64,000 nucleotides of DNA, from positions 1,178,001-1,242,000 of the forward strand of contig NZ_VCNI01000002.1 in NCBI RefSeq assembly GCF_005937185.1, read 5' to 3'. The notes under the pieces are model-generated. The model saw only the letters and a program-made list of their open reading frames with translations, did not search any database and was not told where the DNA came from. Within the stretch, counting starts at the first letter, position 1. The number at the start of each line of letters is the position of its first letter. The DNA is from Flagellimonas algicola (lineage in GTDB: Bacteria > Bacteroidota > Bacteroidia > Flavobacteriales > Flavobacteriaceae). Made by a program: the position numbers and the translations under genes. This document shows, piece by piece, positions 55,344 to 63,718 of this stretch.

Positions 55344-55729
55344 TGGAACAAGAGTTTTTTACATTGGGAAGCTTTGAATTTCCGGCGGATGTCCAAATTA
55401 TCAAGGGGAAACTGGAGGCCGAAGGCATTCCGGTATTTTTGAGGGATGAGAATACCATAAATTCGGATCCTTTGATCAGTAGTGCTATAGGTGGTGTTAA
55501 ACTCCAAGTGCGCACATCAGATAAAGAAAGAGCTAAACAGATATTTGATGAGGTAAGAAACTACGCCACCGATATGGAAGGCAAACCTATTGTCTGTCCA
55601 AACTGCAAGGCGGAACGTTCAGAAATTTATTATTCGAGAAACAGTATTTTTTACAAACTTTTTCCCTTTTTTGAGCTTAAGAAATATAGATGTACCGCCT
55701 GCAACTTCATTACAAAACCTGAATCATGA
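55343..55729 (+). CDS. DUF2007 protein with C-terminal zinc ribbon
   Basis: A 128-residue protein. Residues 1-75 form a DUF2007 (GlnB-like putative signal-transducing) domain: FTLGSFEFPADVQIIKGKLE, AEGIPVFLRDENTINSDPL, GGVKLQVRTSDKERAKQIF. Residues 85-128 have two CxxC pairs (VCPNCKAERSE ... YRCTACNF) that make a zinc ribbon. It overlaps bioF by one base (TAATG) and bioD by four bases (ATGA), so all three are translationally coupled. A role in regulation of the biotin genes is possible but unproven. Confidence 0.85.
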   Translation: MEQEFFTLGSFEFPADVQIIKGKLEAEGIPVFLRDENTINSDPLISSAIGGVKLQVRTSDKERAKQIFDEVRNYATDMEGKPIVCPNCKAERSEIYYSRNSIFYKLFPFFELKKYRCTACNFITKPES

Positions 55730-56340
55730 GCTATTTTATTACCGGAACATCCACCGAAGTGGGCAAGACCATTGCTTCGGCCATTGTGGTGGAAGCCTTG
55801 GAGGCCGATTACTGGAAACCTGTACAGGCCGGGGATTTACATTATTCTGACAGCCATAAGGTTCAAGAATTGATTTCCAACCCTAAAAGCAAGATCCACC
55901 AGAACAGCTATGCGCTACAGACTCCCATGAGCCCTCATGCTGCGGCTGAAATTGATGGAATTCAGATAGAATTGGATAAAATAACGCCTCCTAAAACTCA
56001 AAACAGATTGGTGGTTGAAGGTGCAGGAGGATTGTTGGTTCCTCTAAATGATAGCGATACTATTTTTGATTTGATCCAACCCGAGGACAAGGTAATCGTG
56101 GTCTCCCGCCATTACTTGGGAAGCATTAATCATTCCCTTTTAACCATTGAAAAACTCCAGGAAAAGAATCTAAAGATTGGGGTCATATTCAGCGGAGACG
56201 AACATCCTACCACGGAAAGTATTATTCTAAAGAAAACTGGGGTTACTTTTCTGGGAAGAATCAATGAAGAACAGGAGTTTGATAAGGAAGTTGTAAAGAA
56301 ATATGCCGCCAATTTCAAGCAGGCGCTGGAATCATTTTAG
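55726..56340 (+). CDS. bioD: Dethiobiotin synthase
   Basis: A 204-residue ATP-dependent enzyme that closes the ureido ring of dethiobiotin. The P-loop TGTSTEVGKTIASAI, the DAPA-binding Lys in YWKPVQAGD, the middle MSPHAAAEIDG and the VVEGAGGLLVPLND motif are all present. Its start overlaps the DUF2007 stop by four bases. Its last nine bases overlap the convergent glycosyltransferase. Confidence 0.96.
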   Translation: MSYFITGTSTEVGKTIASAIVVEALEADYWKPVQAGDLHYSDSHKVQELISNPKSKIHQNSYALQTPMSPHAAAEIDGIQIELDKITPPKTQNRLVVEGAGGLLVPLNDSDTIFDLIQPEDKVIVVSRHYLGSINHSLLTIEKLQEKNLKIGVIFSGDEHPTTESIILKKTGVTFLGRINEEQEFDKEVVKKYAANFKQALESF

Positions 56341-57816
56341 CCTTTGGTAGACCAATCCACGGTCAATGGTTTTCACCAGTTCATAATGCTGGGCTAGATA
56401 GGCATCGATATAGGCATTGAATTCCAAAAGTTTTTTGTCAAAAATGGTTTCTCGTTTTCTGGTCACCAAGGTTTTCGGCTTTATTTCCTCCATAATATAA
56501 CGAAGTTCTTCCATGCCCGTTGTTCTCGGGTTGTCCATAAATGGAAAGAGCTTGTCCCTTGTTATATTGCTAGGGTGGGTAGCAGCCTTGGTTGGCGGAG
56601 TTTCGCCTAAAACCCAATATCCAATATGATATTCCGTAAAGAAAATGTTCTGGGTCTCAAGCTTGTTTTCAATGATATAGTTGGGAACATCTATTCCTTC
56701 GCCATTAAAAAAGGAACCTTTTTCCATTTTATTGTTGATAACATTGACGTACTCCAAATAGGCCTCCATCGGAGTCAGTACAAGCAGAACACCTGCAACG
56801 ATTTTGAGATTTTTTTTCAAAGGGGGCAATTTACTTACAGCAATGGCAACCAGAATAAGTAAAAAAGGATATAGCTGTATCAGATAATGACCATTGACCT
56901 TCCCGGTTTGCATAAACGAAACAAAGACACCCAAGATAACCAACAGCAATACTTGAATTTCCTTGGATTTCCTATCGATAAGCTTTTTACCAATACCCAA
57001 ACCAAGCAAGAGAAGGGTGCTCAAAACCACGGGCAGTGCTTTGCCTATGGAGTGAAACTTGGATTGCGAATAAGCCAGAGGGGCCTCAAAAATAGATGAC
57101 CACCATGTTGCCAATTCCCCTTGAAAGTAATAGGGGACAGCTGTTAAGGTTACCAATAAAATAAATCCGATACCCATCCAGATAAGATGTTGCAAATCTT
57201 TCCAGAAATTTTGCGCCTTAAGCGCGGCCCATAGCAGGTAGATACCAAGGGTCAGCATGGGGTAGGCCATGTTCAGTTTGGACATGACTGAAATTCCAAG
57301 GAGAACCCCAACTACCAAAGACCACCAAAGTCCACGCTTAGATAATTGTAAATAAAGTGCGATTACAAAGAACAGCGTGCAGATATGCTCGGACATGACG
57401 CCTTGTAAACTGCCAAAAAGACTCAGGAAGAAGACGGTAAAGATAGCACACCAAAAGCCTACTTTCTTGGAGGTAATTCGTGTTGCCATACCATAGGTAA
57501 AGAGCGCGGTAAGCGCAACCAAGAGGGTCCCAAACAAGCGAATGGCAATGAAACTTTTTCCAAAAACAGCAATGATTCCGGCAAAAAATAAAAAAGTGAC
57601 CGGGGGTTTTAAATCCCAAAGCTGGGTATAAGGTAAATGACCATCTACCCAAGATTGCGCCATGATGATAAAGGTACTCTCATCCCGATCCACATAGTCC
57701 CTAAAAAAGAAAGGGAACCGGATGAATAAGGCAACCAAAAACAATACAAAAAACACTGTTTTCCAGTCTAATCTACTGTTTAGGGAATCAAGAAATCCAA
57801 TAGCTTTCTTAAGCAC
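56332..57816 (-). CDS. ArnT/GT39-like membrane glycosyltransferase
   Basis: A 494-residue protein with about eleven membrane helices. The first periplasmic loop has the acidic motif RDYVDRDESTFIIMAQ and the LWDLKPPVTFLFFAG segment of polyprenyl-phosphate-sugar glycosyltransferases (GT39/GT83, PMT_2). A C-terminal periplasmic domain starts at about residue 370 (MEKGSFFNGEGIDVPNYII). It probably transfers a sugar from undecaprenyl-phosphate to lipid A or a glycan. It interrupts the biotin region on the opposite strand and may be unrelated. Confidence 0.85.
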   Translation of the reverse strand: MLKKAIGFLDSLNSRLDWKTVFFVLFLVALFIRFPFFFRDYVDRDESTFIIMAQSWVDGHLPYTQLWDLKPPVTFLFFAGIIAVFGKSFIAIRLFGTLLVALTALFTYGMATRITSKKVGFWCAIFTVFFLSLFGSLQGVMSEHICTLFFVIALYLQLSKRGLWWSLVVGVLLGISVMSKLNMAYPMLTLGIYLLWAALKAQNFWKDLQHLIWMGIGFILLVTLTAVPYYFQGELATWWSSIFEAPLAYSQSKFHSIGKALPVVLSTLLLLGLGIGKKLIDRKSKEIQVLLLVILGVFVSFMQTGKVNGHYLIQLYPFLLILVAIAVSKLPPLKKNLKIVAGVLLVLTPMEAYLEYVNVINNKMEKGSFFNGEGIDVPNYIIENKLETQNIFFTEYHIGYWVLGETPPTKAATHPSNITRDKLFPFMDNPRTTGMEELRYIMEEIKPKTLVTRKRETIFDKKLLEFNAYIDAYLAQHYELVKTIDRGLVYQRLK

Positions 57817-57869
57817 GGTGCGGTTGGTGTTTTTTAGGTTTTAATTACCATCTTTGCAAGATATATAAA

Positions 57870-59165
57870 TTGAAGCGTTTGACTAATCCCACAGCATTGG
57901 AAAAGTTATCGGATCGGGACAAAAAGCATCTTTGGCACCCCCTCACACAGCATAAGACCCATTCGGAAATGTTGGCCATTTCCAAGGCCAAAGGTGTGCT
58001 ACTTTTTGATGAGGAAGGAAAAGAATACATAGATGGTATTTCCTCTTGGTATACCTGTATGTATGGCCATTGTCACCCCTTTATTTTGGAAAGAGTGGGA
58101 AACCAGATGCAGCGGTTGGACCAAGTGGTTTTTAGTGGGTTTACGCATGAACCTGCGGTGAAACTTTCGGAAGAGCTTATCAAAATATTACCCGCCAACC
58201 AAGAAAAACTCTTTTTCTCGGACAATGGGTCCACAGCTACGGAAATTGGGATTAAAATGGCATTGCAATACCACTTTAACCAAGGTGAAAAACGCAATGT
58301 GCTCTTGGCCTTTGAGGAAGGTTTCCATGGTGATACTTTTGGGGCGATGTCGGTTTCGGGATTATCTGTATACAATGGTCCGTTTGAAGATTTCTTTATT
58401 GAAGTGGATCGTATTCCCGTTCCCACTCAAGACAATATCGAATCGGCTTTGGCCCAGTTGGAAATCAAATTGAAAAACAACAATATAGCGGGATTTATTT
58501 ATGAGCCTTTGGTTCAAGGAGCAGCGGCTATGAAAATCCACGATGCTGACGGACTTGACCGTATATTGGCACTTTTGAAGAACCACGGGGTGCTCACCGT
58601 TGCTGATGAGGTTATGACCGGATTTGGCAAGACCGGGAAGCATTTTGCATCAGACCATTTAGATACCAAACCGGATATCATGTGTTTGTCCAAGGCATTA
58701 ACGGCCGGTCTCGTTCCCATGGGTTTGACTACCTGTACCCAAGAAGTGTATCAGGCTTTTTATAGTGATGACATATCCAAAGGGCTTTTCCATGGCCACA
58801 CGTATACGGCAAACCCTTTGGCCTGCACTGCCGCTTTGGCTGCAGTTGAATTGTTACAAACCGAAGAAATTCAAGAAAATATTCAAAACATTATCCAATG
58901 GCATAAGGTATTTGATTCAGAGATTAAAGACCATCCCAAAGTCGCACAAACCAGGCAGCTCGGAGTAATTTATGCATTGGATTTGGATATTCAGATGGAG
59001 CGGTATGGGAATCTAAGGGACAAGCTGTTCAAGCATTTTATGGATGAAGGGGTTTTTCTCAGGCCTTTGGGAAATACCATTTATATTTTAGCTCCATATG
59101 TAACAACGGAGATTCAAATGAACAAGATTTACGATACGATAAAATCAGCTTTGGAAATTGTATAG
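57870..59165 (+). CDS. bioA: Adenosylmethionine--8-amino-7-oxononanoate transaminase
   Basis: A 431-residue PLP-dependent aminotransferase. Motifs: DKKHLWHPLTQHKTHSEML, EYIDGISSWYTCMYGHCHP, LFFSDNGSTATEIGIKMALQY, ADEVMTGFGKTG and the PLP lysine in IMCLSKALTAGLVPMG. The SAM-type substrate Tyr in SSWY is kept. There is no ATG in the right place; TTG at 57870 is the best start, with a CATCTTTG box (57849-57856) 13 nt upstream. It overlaps the longer frame of the ketosynthase by a few bases. Confidence 0.95.
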   Translation: MKRLTNPTALEKLSDRDKKHLWHPLTQHKTHSEMLAISKAKGVLLFDEEGKEYIDGISSWYTCMYGHCHPFILERVGNQMQRLDQVVFSGFTHEPAVKLSEELIKILPANQEKLFFSDNGSTATEIGIKMALQYHFNQGEKRNVLLAFEEGFHGDTFGAMSVSGLSVYNGPFEDFFIEVDRIPVPTQDNIESALAQLEIKLKNNNIAGFIYEPLVQGAAAMKIHDADGLDRILALLKNHGVLTVADEVMTGFGKTGKHFASDHLDTKPDIMCLSKALTAGLVPMGLTTCTQEVYQAFYSDDISKGLFHGHTYTANPLACTAALAAVELLQTEEIQENIQNIIQWHKVFDSEIKDHPKVAQTRQLGVIYALDLDIQMERYGNLRDKLFKHFMDEGVFLRPLGNTIYILAPYVTTEIQMNKIYDTIKSALEIV

Positions 59166-59175
59166 TCAATCAAAA

Positions 59176-60363
59176 ATGTTGGAACAACCCATTTCCATAA
59201 CCGCCTTATCTTCCATTTCTGCATTGGGGAGTTCCATGGTAGAAGTCTGGAATTCGTATCAAGAAGGGAACCATAAATTAACCCACACTTGTATTGGCGA
59301 CCAGAAAGTTTGGGCCTCTTACCTTCCAAAGCCTTTGAAAGCTGAGGTAACTGCCCTAAAGCAATCCGATTCTAAATATGAACAGCTGGACGACTCTGTA
59401 CTCTTTGCGCTGTTGGCGGCCAGAAGGGTCATTGAACAATCGGGATGGGATGCCATCGCTAACTTTGGGGTAAATATTGGATCTTCCAGAGGGGCTACCG
59501 GCTTGTTTGAAAAGTATCATGAAGATTTCTTGAAAGTTGGGAAATCCTCCACCTTGTCATCCCCCACCACTACCTTGGGAAATATTTCGTCCTGGGTGGC
59601 CCATGATTTAAAATCCAAAGGACCGGATATATCCCATTCCATAACCTGCTCAACGGCCTTGCATGCAGTTTTAAATGCTGTGGCTTGGCTACAGAGTGGA
59701 CTGACCGATAAATTCTTGGTAGGTGGTAGCGAGGCACCACTGACCCCTTTTACCATATCCCAAATGCAGGCTTTGAAAATATATTCGAAAATGTCACCTG
59801 GAGCGCAGTCGAGAGGAGCCGGAAAAATACAATACCCTTCTCGGGCAATGGATTTGGAGAAGAAACAAAACTCCATGGTATTGGGAGAAGGCGCTGCCAT
59901 GGCCTGTTTGGAAAAGGGAAAACAAGCAAATGCCTTGGGGTACATCATCGGTATAGGGTATGCCACAGAACTCTTACAACATAACGTTTCCATTTCTACA
60001 GATGCCCAGTGTTTTCAGGATTCCATGAAAATGGCCTTGGGTGAACTAGATCCATCTGAAGTGGATGCCGTTGTGATGCATGCTCCTGGTACCGTAAAGG
60101 GGGATTTATCAGAATTTAAGGCCATAGAAAAAGTTTTTTGTAACAAAACTCCATTTTTAACAACCAATAAATGGAAAGTAGGTCACACCTTTGGTGCTTC
60201 GGGACTTTTAAGTGTTGAAATGGCCCTGCTCATGTTACAGCACCAAACCTATATTACAACTCCTTTTTTTAACCAGGAACAGAGGTCGAAAACCATCAAA
60301 AATGTGATGGTCAATGCAGTAGGCTTTGGAGGGAACGCCGTGTCTATTTTACTTTCCAAATAA
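59176..60363 (+). CDS. FabF-like beta-ketoacyl synthase in the biotin locus
   Basis: The ATG at 59176 (MLEQPISITALSSISALGSS) gives 395 residues. The thiolase-fold active site is complete: nucleophile Cys in SITCSTALHAV, His in HAPGTVKGDL and His in KVGHTFGASGLL with the Lys before it. Motif spacing resembles FabF/KASII but the motif sequences differ (ITCSTAL for the usual ACSSS), so it is a paralogue and probably specialised. Residues about 207-216 (SPGAQSRGAG) are encoded by a repeat element. It lies 10 nt after bioA and is probably part of pimeloyl chain synthesis; no bioC or bioH is in the window. Confidence 0.88.
   Translation: MLEQPISITALSSISALGSSMVEVWNSYQEGNHKLTHTCIGDQKVWASYLPKPLKAEVTALKQSDSKYEQLDDSVLFALLAARRVIEQSGWDAIANFGVNIGSSRGATGLFEKYHEDFLKVGKSSTLSSPTTTLGNISSWVAHDLKSKGPDISHSITCSTALHAVLNAVAWLQSGLTDKFLVGGSEAPLTPFTISQMQALKIYSKMSPGAQSRGAGKIQYPSRAMDLEKKQNSMVLGEGAAMACLEKGKQANALGYIIGIGYATELLQHNVSISTDAQCFQDSMKMALGELDPSEVDAVVMHAPGTVKGDLSEFKAIEKVFCNKTPFLTTNKWKVGHTFGASGLLSVEMALLMLQHQTYITTPFFNQEQRSKTIKNVMVNAVGFGGNAVSILLSK
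59793..59820. repeat. Repeat inserted in frame in the biotin-linked ketosynthase
   Basis: The core GAGCGCAGTCGAGAGG (59801-59816) matches the core at 50583 over 12 bases and the outer arms of the bioF repeat. It adds about ten residues (SPGAQSRGAG) just before the conserved YPSRAMD segment, without a frameshift. Confidence 0.65.
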
Positions 60364-60397
60364 GACGTTTTTTATTACACAAAAGTCTTATCTTTTT
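60360..60397 (+). terminator. Terminator at the end of the bioA-ketosynthase unit
   Basis: ATAAGAC (60360-60366) and GTCTTAT (60385-60391) are perfect complements and TTTT/AAAA inside the loop can extend the stem. A CTTTTT run follows. The left arm overlaps the ketosynthase stop codon. A TATCTTTT box at 60389-60396 could start the next transcript. Confidence 0.55.
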
Positions 60398-60427
60398 ATT
60401 CAAAATAACAACCTAAAACTATTGATT

Positions 60428-61006
60428 ATGGAAGAATGGTTTACCGCACTCACCCTTTTTGAAAAAGTCTATTGGATAACAGCACTTGCCGGTTCGGTAG
60501 TATTGCTCATCTTAATGATCTTGACCTTTGTAGGTGGGGATATCGATGATGTTAGCGGCGATATAGATGCGGATATAGACGGGGATGGAGGTTTAGGGTT
60601 TCAATTCCTGTCCTTTAAAAATTTGGTAGGCTTTTTTACCATTTTTGGTTGGTCTGGAATCTCTTGCATCGAAAATGGACTTTCAACAGGCCTTACCATT
60701 CTTATTTCTGTGGTTTGTGGATTACTGATGATGTTGCTCATGGCTTCCCTGTTTTATTACCTCAGCAAGATGCAGAGCAGTGGAACCTTAAAACTCAAAA
60801 ATGCCCTAAATCAAATTGGGGAAGTATACCTAACCATAGGTGCGAATAGGTCTAGTATAGGCAAAGTGAGCATAAATGTACAGGGAACACTACGTGAATT
60901 GCAAGCCTTGACCGATGAGGATATGGACCTTACCCAAGGTAACGTGGTCCAAGTAAAAGAAGTTACCGATAACGGAATATTGATTGTTAAACTCCTAAAT
61001 AAATAA
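60428..61006 (+). CDS. NfeD-like membrane protein with OB-fold domain
   Basis: The ATG at 60428 (MEEWFTALTLFEKVYWITAL) was chosen; the frame open upstream overlaps the ketosynthase gene. The 192-residue protein has three membrane helices (ALAGSVVLLILMILTFVGGD, a middle helix near residue 80, and VVCGLLMMLLMASLFYYLSK). An Asp-rich loop (IDDVSGDIDADIDGDGG) and a C-terminal OB-fold (about 130-192: GEVYLTIGANRSSIGKVSIN) follow. NfeD-type proteins work with flotillins in membrane domains; the flotillin gene starts 4 nt later, so they are one unit. Confidence 0.87.
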   Translation: MEEWFTALTLFEKVYWITALAGSVVLLILMILTFVGGDIDDVSGDIDADIDGDGGLGFQFLSFKNLVGFFTIFGWSGISCIENGLSTGLTILISVVCGLLMMLLMASLFYYLSKMQSSGTLKLKNALNQIGEVYLTIGANRSSIGKVSINVQGTLRELQALTDEDMDLTQGNVVQVKEVTDNGILIVKLLNK

Positions 61007-61010
61007 CCAT

Positions 61011-62444
61011 ATGCTATTATTACCCTTACAGCTGGGCGGAGGAGCTTCGCTCTTAGGCATTGGCTTTGCCATTTTATTCGCCTTTATTATTATTATTTCT
61101 TTTATCCGGAGGTACAAAAGATGTCCTTCAGACCGAATCTTGGTCGTCTATGGAAAGGTTGGGTCTGGAAATTCAGCCAAATGTATCCATGGTGGTGCAG
61201 CCTTTATCTGGCCCGTGATTCAAGACTACGAATTTTTGGATTTGACTCCAATTTCAATTGAAGTTGACCTAACGAACGCCCTGAGTAGACAAAATATTAG
61301 GGTGAACGTACCCTCCAGATTTACCATTGGTATTTCCACGGAACCTGGAATTATGCAAAATGCCGCGGAACGACTTTTGGGATTGGGTATGCAAGAAGTC
61401 CAGGACTTGGCCAAGGAGATTATTTTTGGTCAGCTACGTTTGGTTGTGGCTTCCATGGATATCGAGGAAATCAACTCGGACAGGGATAAATTTTTGTCCA
61501 ATATTTCTCAAAGTGTGGAGTCTGAATTGAAGAAAGTGGGTCTGAAATTGATCAACGTAAACATTACGGATATCGTTGACGAATCTGGATATATTGAAGC
61601 TCTTGGAAAAGAGGCTGCAGCACATGCCATCAACGCCGCAAGAAAGTCTGTTGCAGAAAAAAACAGGGACGGTTCTATTGGTGAGGCCAATGCAGTACAA
61701 GATGAACGTACTCAGGTAGCGGCTGCCAATGCAAAAGCTGTAGAAGGAGAAAACGTCGCCAAAATTGATGTGGCCAATTCCGATTCCTTGCGTAGACAAA
61801 GGGAAGCTGAGGCTGAACGTACGGCAATAGCTGCGGAAAAAGTGCAGGCGGCAAAAGCTTTGGAAGAGTCATATGCTGCTGAAAAAGACGCAGAAATGGC
61901 CAGAGCAGAACGGGAGCGTAGCTCTCAGGTAGCCGATATTGTGGTGCCAGCAGAAATTGATAAACGTAAAGTTGAGATTGATGCCGAAGCCGAGGCGGAA
62001 ATGATTCGTAGAAAAGCCAAAGGGGAGGCAGATGCAATACTCTTCAAAGCGGAGGCTGAGGCAAAAGGTATTTTTGAAGTATTGACCAAGCAAGCAGAAG
62101 GTTTGGATAAGATTGTAAAGGCAGCAGGCAATGACCCTAAGGATGCAGTGCTACTTTTAATTGCTGATAAGCTACCTGAACTGGTGGAGAAACAAGCAGA
62201 AGCCATCAAAAACATCAAAATAGATAAGGTTACGGTTTGGGATTCTGGAACCAAGACCGAAGATGGCAAGAATTCCACGGCCAACTTCATTTCTGGAATG
62301 TACAAATCCGTTCCGCCTTTGCAGGAAATGTTCAATATGGCAGGGATGCAATTGCCTGAGTATCTCAAAGGAAAAGAGATTCCGGAACCAAATACGGACA
62401 AAGGCACGGGCAATAAACCCAAGGACACCAAAAAGTCAGAATAA
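61011..62444 (+). CDS. Flotillin-family protein (SPFH domain, YqiK-like)
   Basis: A 477-residue membrane-associated scaffold. One N-terminal helix (LLGIGFAILFAFIIIISFIR) is followed by the SPFH domain at about residues 30-210 (ILVVYGKVGSGNSAKCIHGG ... SRFTIGISTEPGIMQNAAERL). Then comes an Ala-Glu-rich coiled coil at about 215-365 (AEAERTAIAAEKVQAAKALE, AEAEAEMIRRKAKGEADAIL) with flotillin EA repeats, and a C-terminal tail ending in Lys-rich GNKPKDTKKSE. It forms oligomeric rafts in the inner membrane together with the preceding NfeD-like protein. Confidence 0.93.
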   Translation: MLLLPLQLGGGASLLGIGFAILFAFIIIISFIRRYKRCPSDRILVVYGKVGSGNSAKCIHGGAAFIWPVIQDYEFLDLTPISIEVDLTNALSRQNIRVNVPSRFTIGISTEPGIMQNAAERLLGLGMQEVQDLAKEIIFGQLRLVVASMDIEEINSDRDKFLSNISQSVESELKKVGLKLINVNITDIVDESGYIEALGKEAAAHAINAARKSVAEKNRDGSIGEANAVQDERTQVAAANAKAVEGENVAKIDVANSDSLRRQREAEAERTAIAAEKVQAAKALEESYAAEKDAEMARAERERSSQVADIVVPAEIDKRKVEIDAEAEAEMIRRKAKGEADAILFKAEAEAKGIFEVLTKQAEGLDKIVKAAGNDPKDAVLLLIADKLPELVEKQAEAIKNIKIDKVTVWDSGTKTEDGKNSTANFISGMYKSVPPLQEMFNMAGMQLPEYLKGKEIPEPNTDKGTGNKPKDTKKSE

Positions 62445-62467
62445 CAGCTTGATTTTTTGAAGAATGA

Positions 62468-62500
62468 GGTCATGATATATGTCATGGCCTTTTTCTTTTT
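62468..62500 (+). terminator. Factor-independent terminator after the flotillin gene
   Basis: GGTCATGA (62468-62475) pairs with TCATGGCC (62482-62489), including one U-G pair, around TATATG, followed by a T-rich tract at 62490-62500. It separates the NfeD-flotillin unit from bioB. Confidence 0.88.
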
Positions 62501-62512
62501 AACGCCATATCA

Positions 62513-62544
62513 TTGTAGGTTTAAAGGAATATGGGCTATTTTTG
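62513..62544 (+). promoter_or_regulatory. Promoter of bioB
   Basis: TTG (62513-62515) and TATTTTTG (62537-62544) fit the TTG-N17-23-TAnnTTTG promoter form with a 21-nt spacer. The bioB ATG is at 62566. A TTG at 62542 that would extend bioB falls inside this element, which argues for the ATG start. No BirA operator-like dyad was recognised. Confidence 0.6.
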
Positions 62545-62565
62545 ACCCTGAATTATACTCAACCC

Positions 62566-63666
62566 ATGATTGCACCAAGACACGACTGGACCAAGGAAGA
62601 GATTCTTAACGTGTACAACAAACCCCTTATGGAATTGTTGTACGAAGCAGCTACCATCCATAGACAACATCATGATCCAAATACCGTACAGGTTTCCACT
62701 TTGCTATCCATAAAAACTGGTGGATGTCCGGAAGACTGCGGTTATTGCCCACAAGCGGCCAGATATCATACCGATATTGAAGGAAATGATTTGATGAGCG
62801 TGCAGCAAGTAAAAGCCCAGGCACTTCGTGCCAAGGAATCTGGAAGCTCACGCGTCTGCATGGGAGCAGCTTGGCGAAATGTAAAAGATGGCCCCGAGTT
62901 TGATCAAGTATTGGAAATGGTACGAACCATCAACAAACTGGATATGGAAGTATGCTGCACTTTGGGCATGTTGACGGAAAATCAGGCCAAAAGACTGGCT
63001 GAAGCAGGATTGTACGCCTACAACCATAATCTAGATACCTCAGAGGATTACTATAAGGATGTGATTTCCACTAGGGCTTTCCAGGATCGTTTGGACACTA
63101 TTGACAACGTCCGCAAGAGTAATGTAACGGTCTGCAGTGGTGGGATTATTGGCATGGGGGAAGCGTTGGAAGATAGGGCAGGGATGCTTGTGGCCTTGGC
63201 TTCATTAAATCCGCAGCCGGAGTCTGTACCCATCAATGCCTTGGTTGCCGTAGAAGGTACCCCAATGGAAGATATTGAACCTATTTCCATCTGGGAAATG
63301 ATTCGTATGGTAGCCACCACCCGAATTGTGATGCCTGAGACCCAGGTACGATTATCTGCAGGGCGTACCGATATGAGTAGGGAAGGACAGGCCATGTGCT
63401 TTTTTGCAGGGGCCAACTCCATTTTTGCGGGGGATAAATTGCTTACTACGCCGAATCCGGATGTGAACGAGGATATGGAAATGTTCAAGCTTTTGGGCTT
63501 GAACCCACAGAAACCCTTTACCAAAATTTCCCAACCCAAAACCGTGGAAGCCGAGGATTCCCAAATTGAATCCAAAGGTGAAAAACCTAAGTGGACTCGC
63601 CCAGGACATTCCATTGAGCGCAACGAAGTTGCAAAAGAGAAAGGGAAGCTAATTGCCAAGGAATAG
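62566..63666 (+). CDS. bioB: Biotin synthase
   Basis: A 366-residue radical-SAM enzyme that inserts sulfur into dethiobiotin. The [4Fe-4S] motif C-x3-C-x2-C is Cys54, Cys58, Cys61 (TGGCPEDCGYCPQAARYHT). The [2Fe-2S] ligands are expected in VCMGAAWRNVK, EVCCTLGML and VTVCSGGIIGMGE; the Arg ligand is in QVRLSAGRTDMS. The C-terminus has an unusual charged tail of about 40 residues (PKTVEAEDSQIESKGEKPKW ... KEKGKLIAKE). It is preceded by its own promoter. Confidence 0.97.
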   Translation: MIAPRHDWTKEEILNVYNKPLMELLYEAATIHRQHHDPNTVQVSTLLSIKTGGCPEDCGYCPQAARYHTDIEGNDLMSVQQVKAQALRAKESGSSRVCMGAAWRNVKDGPEFDQVLEMVRTINKLDMEVCCTLGMLTENQAKRLAEAGLYAYNHNLDTSEDYYKDVISTRAFQDRLDTIDNVRKSNVTVCSGGIIGMGEALEDRAGMLVALASLNPQPESVPINALVAVEGTPMEDIEPISIWEMIRMVATTRIVMPETQVRLSAGRTDMSREGQAMCFFAGANSIFAGDKLLTTPNPDVNEDMEMFKLLGLNPQKPFTKISQPKTVEAEDSQIESKGEKPKWTRPGHSIERNEVAKEKGKLIAKE

Positions 63667-63718
63667 GACTACAAGTACCCGTTTAAAAACCTTTTATTAA
63701 TTTAGTTGTTTCAAAATC

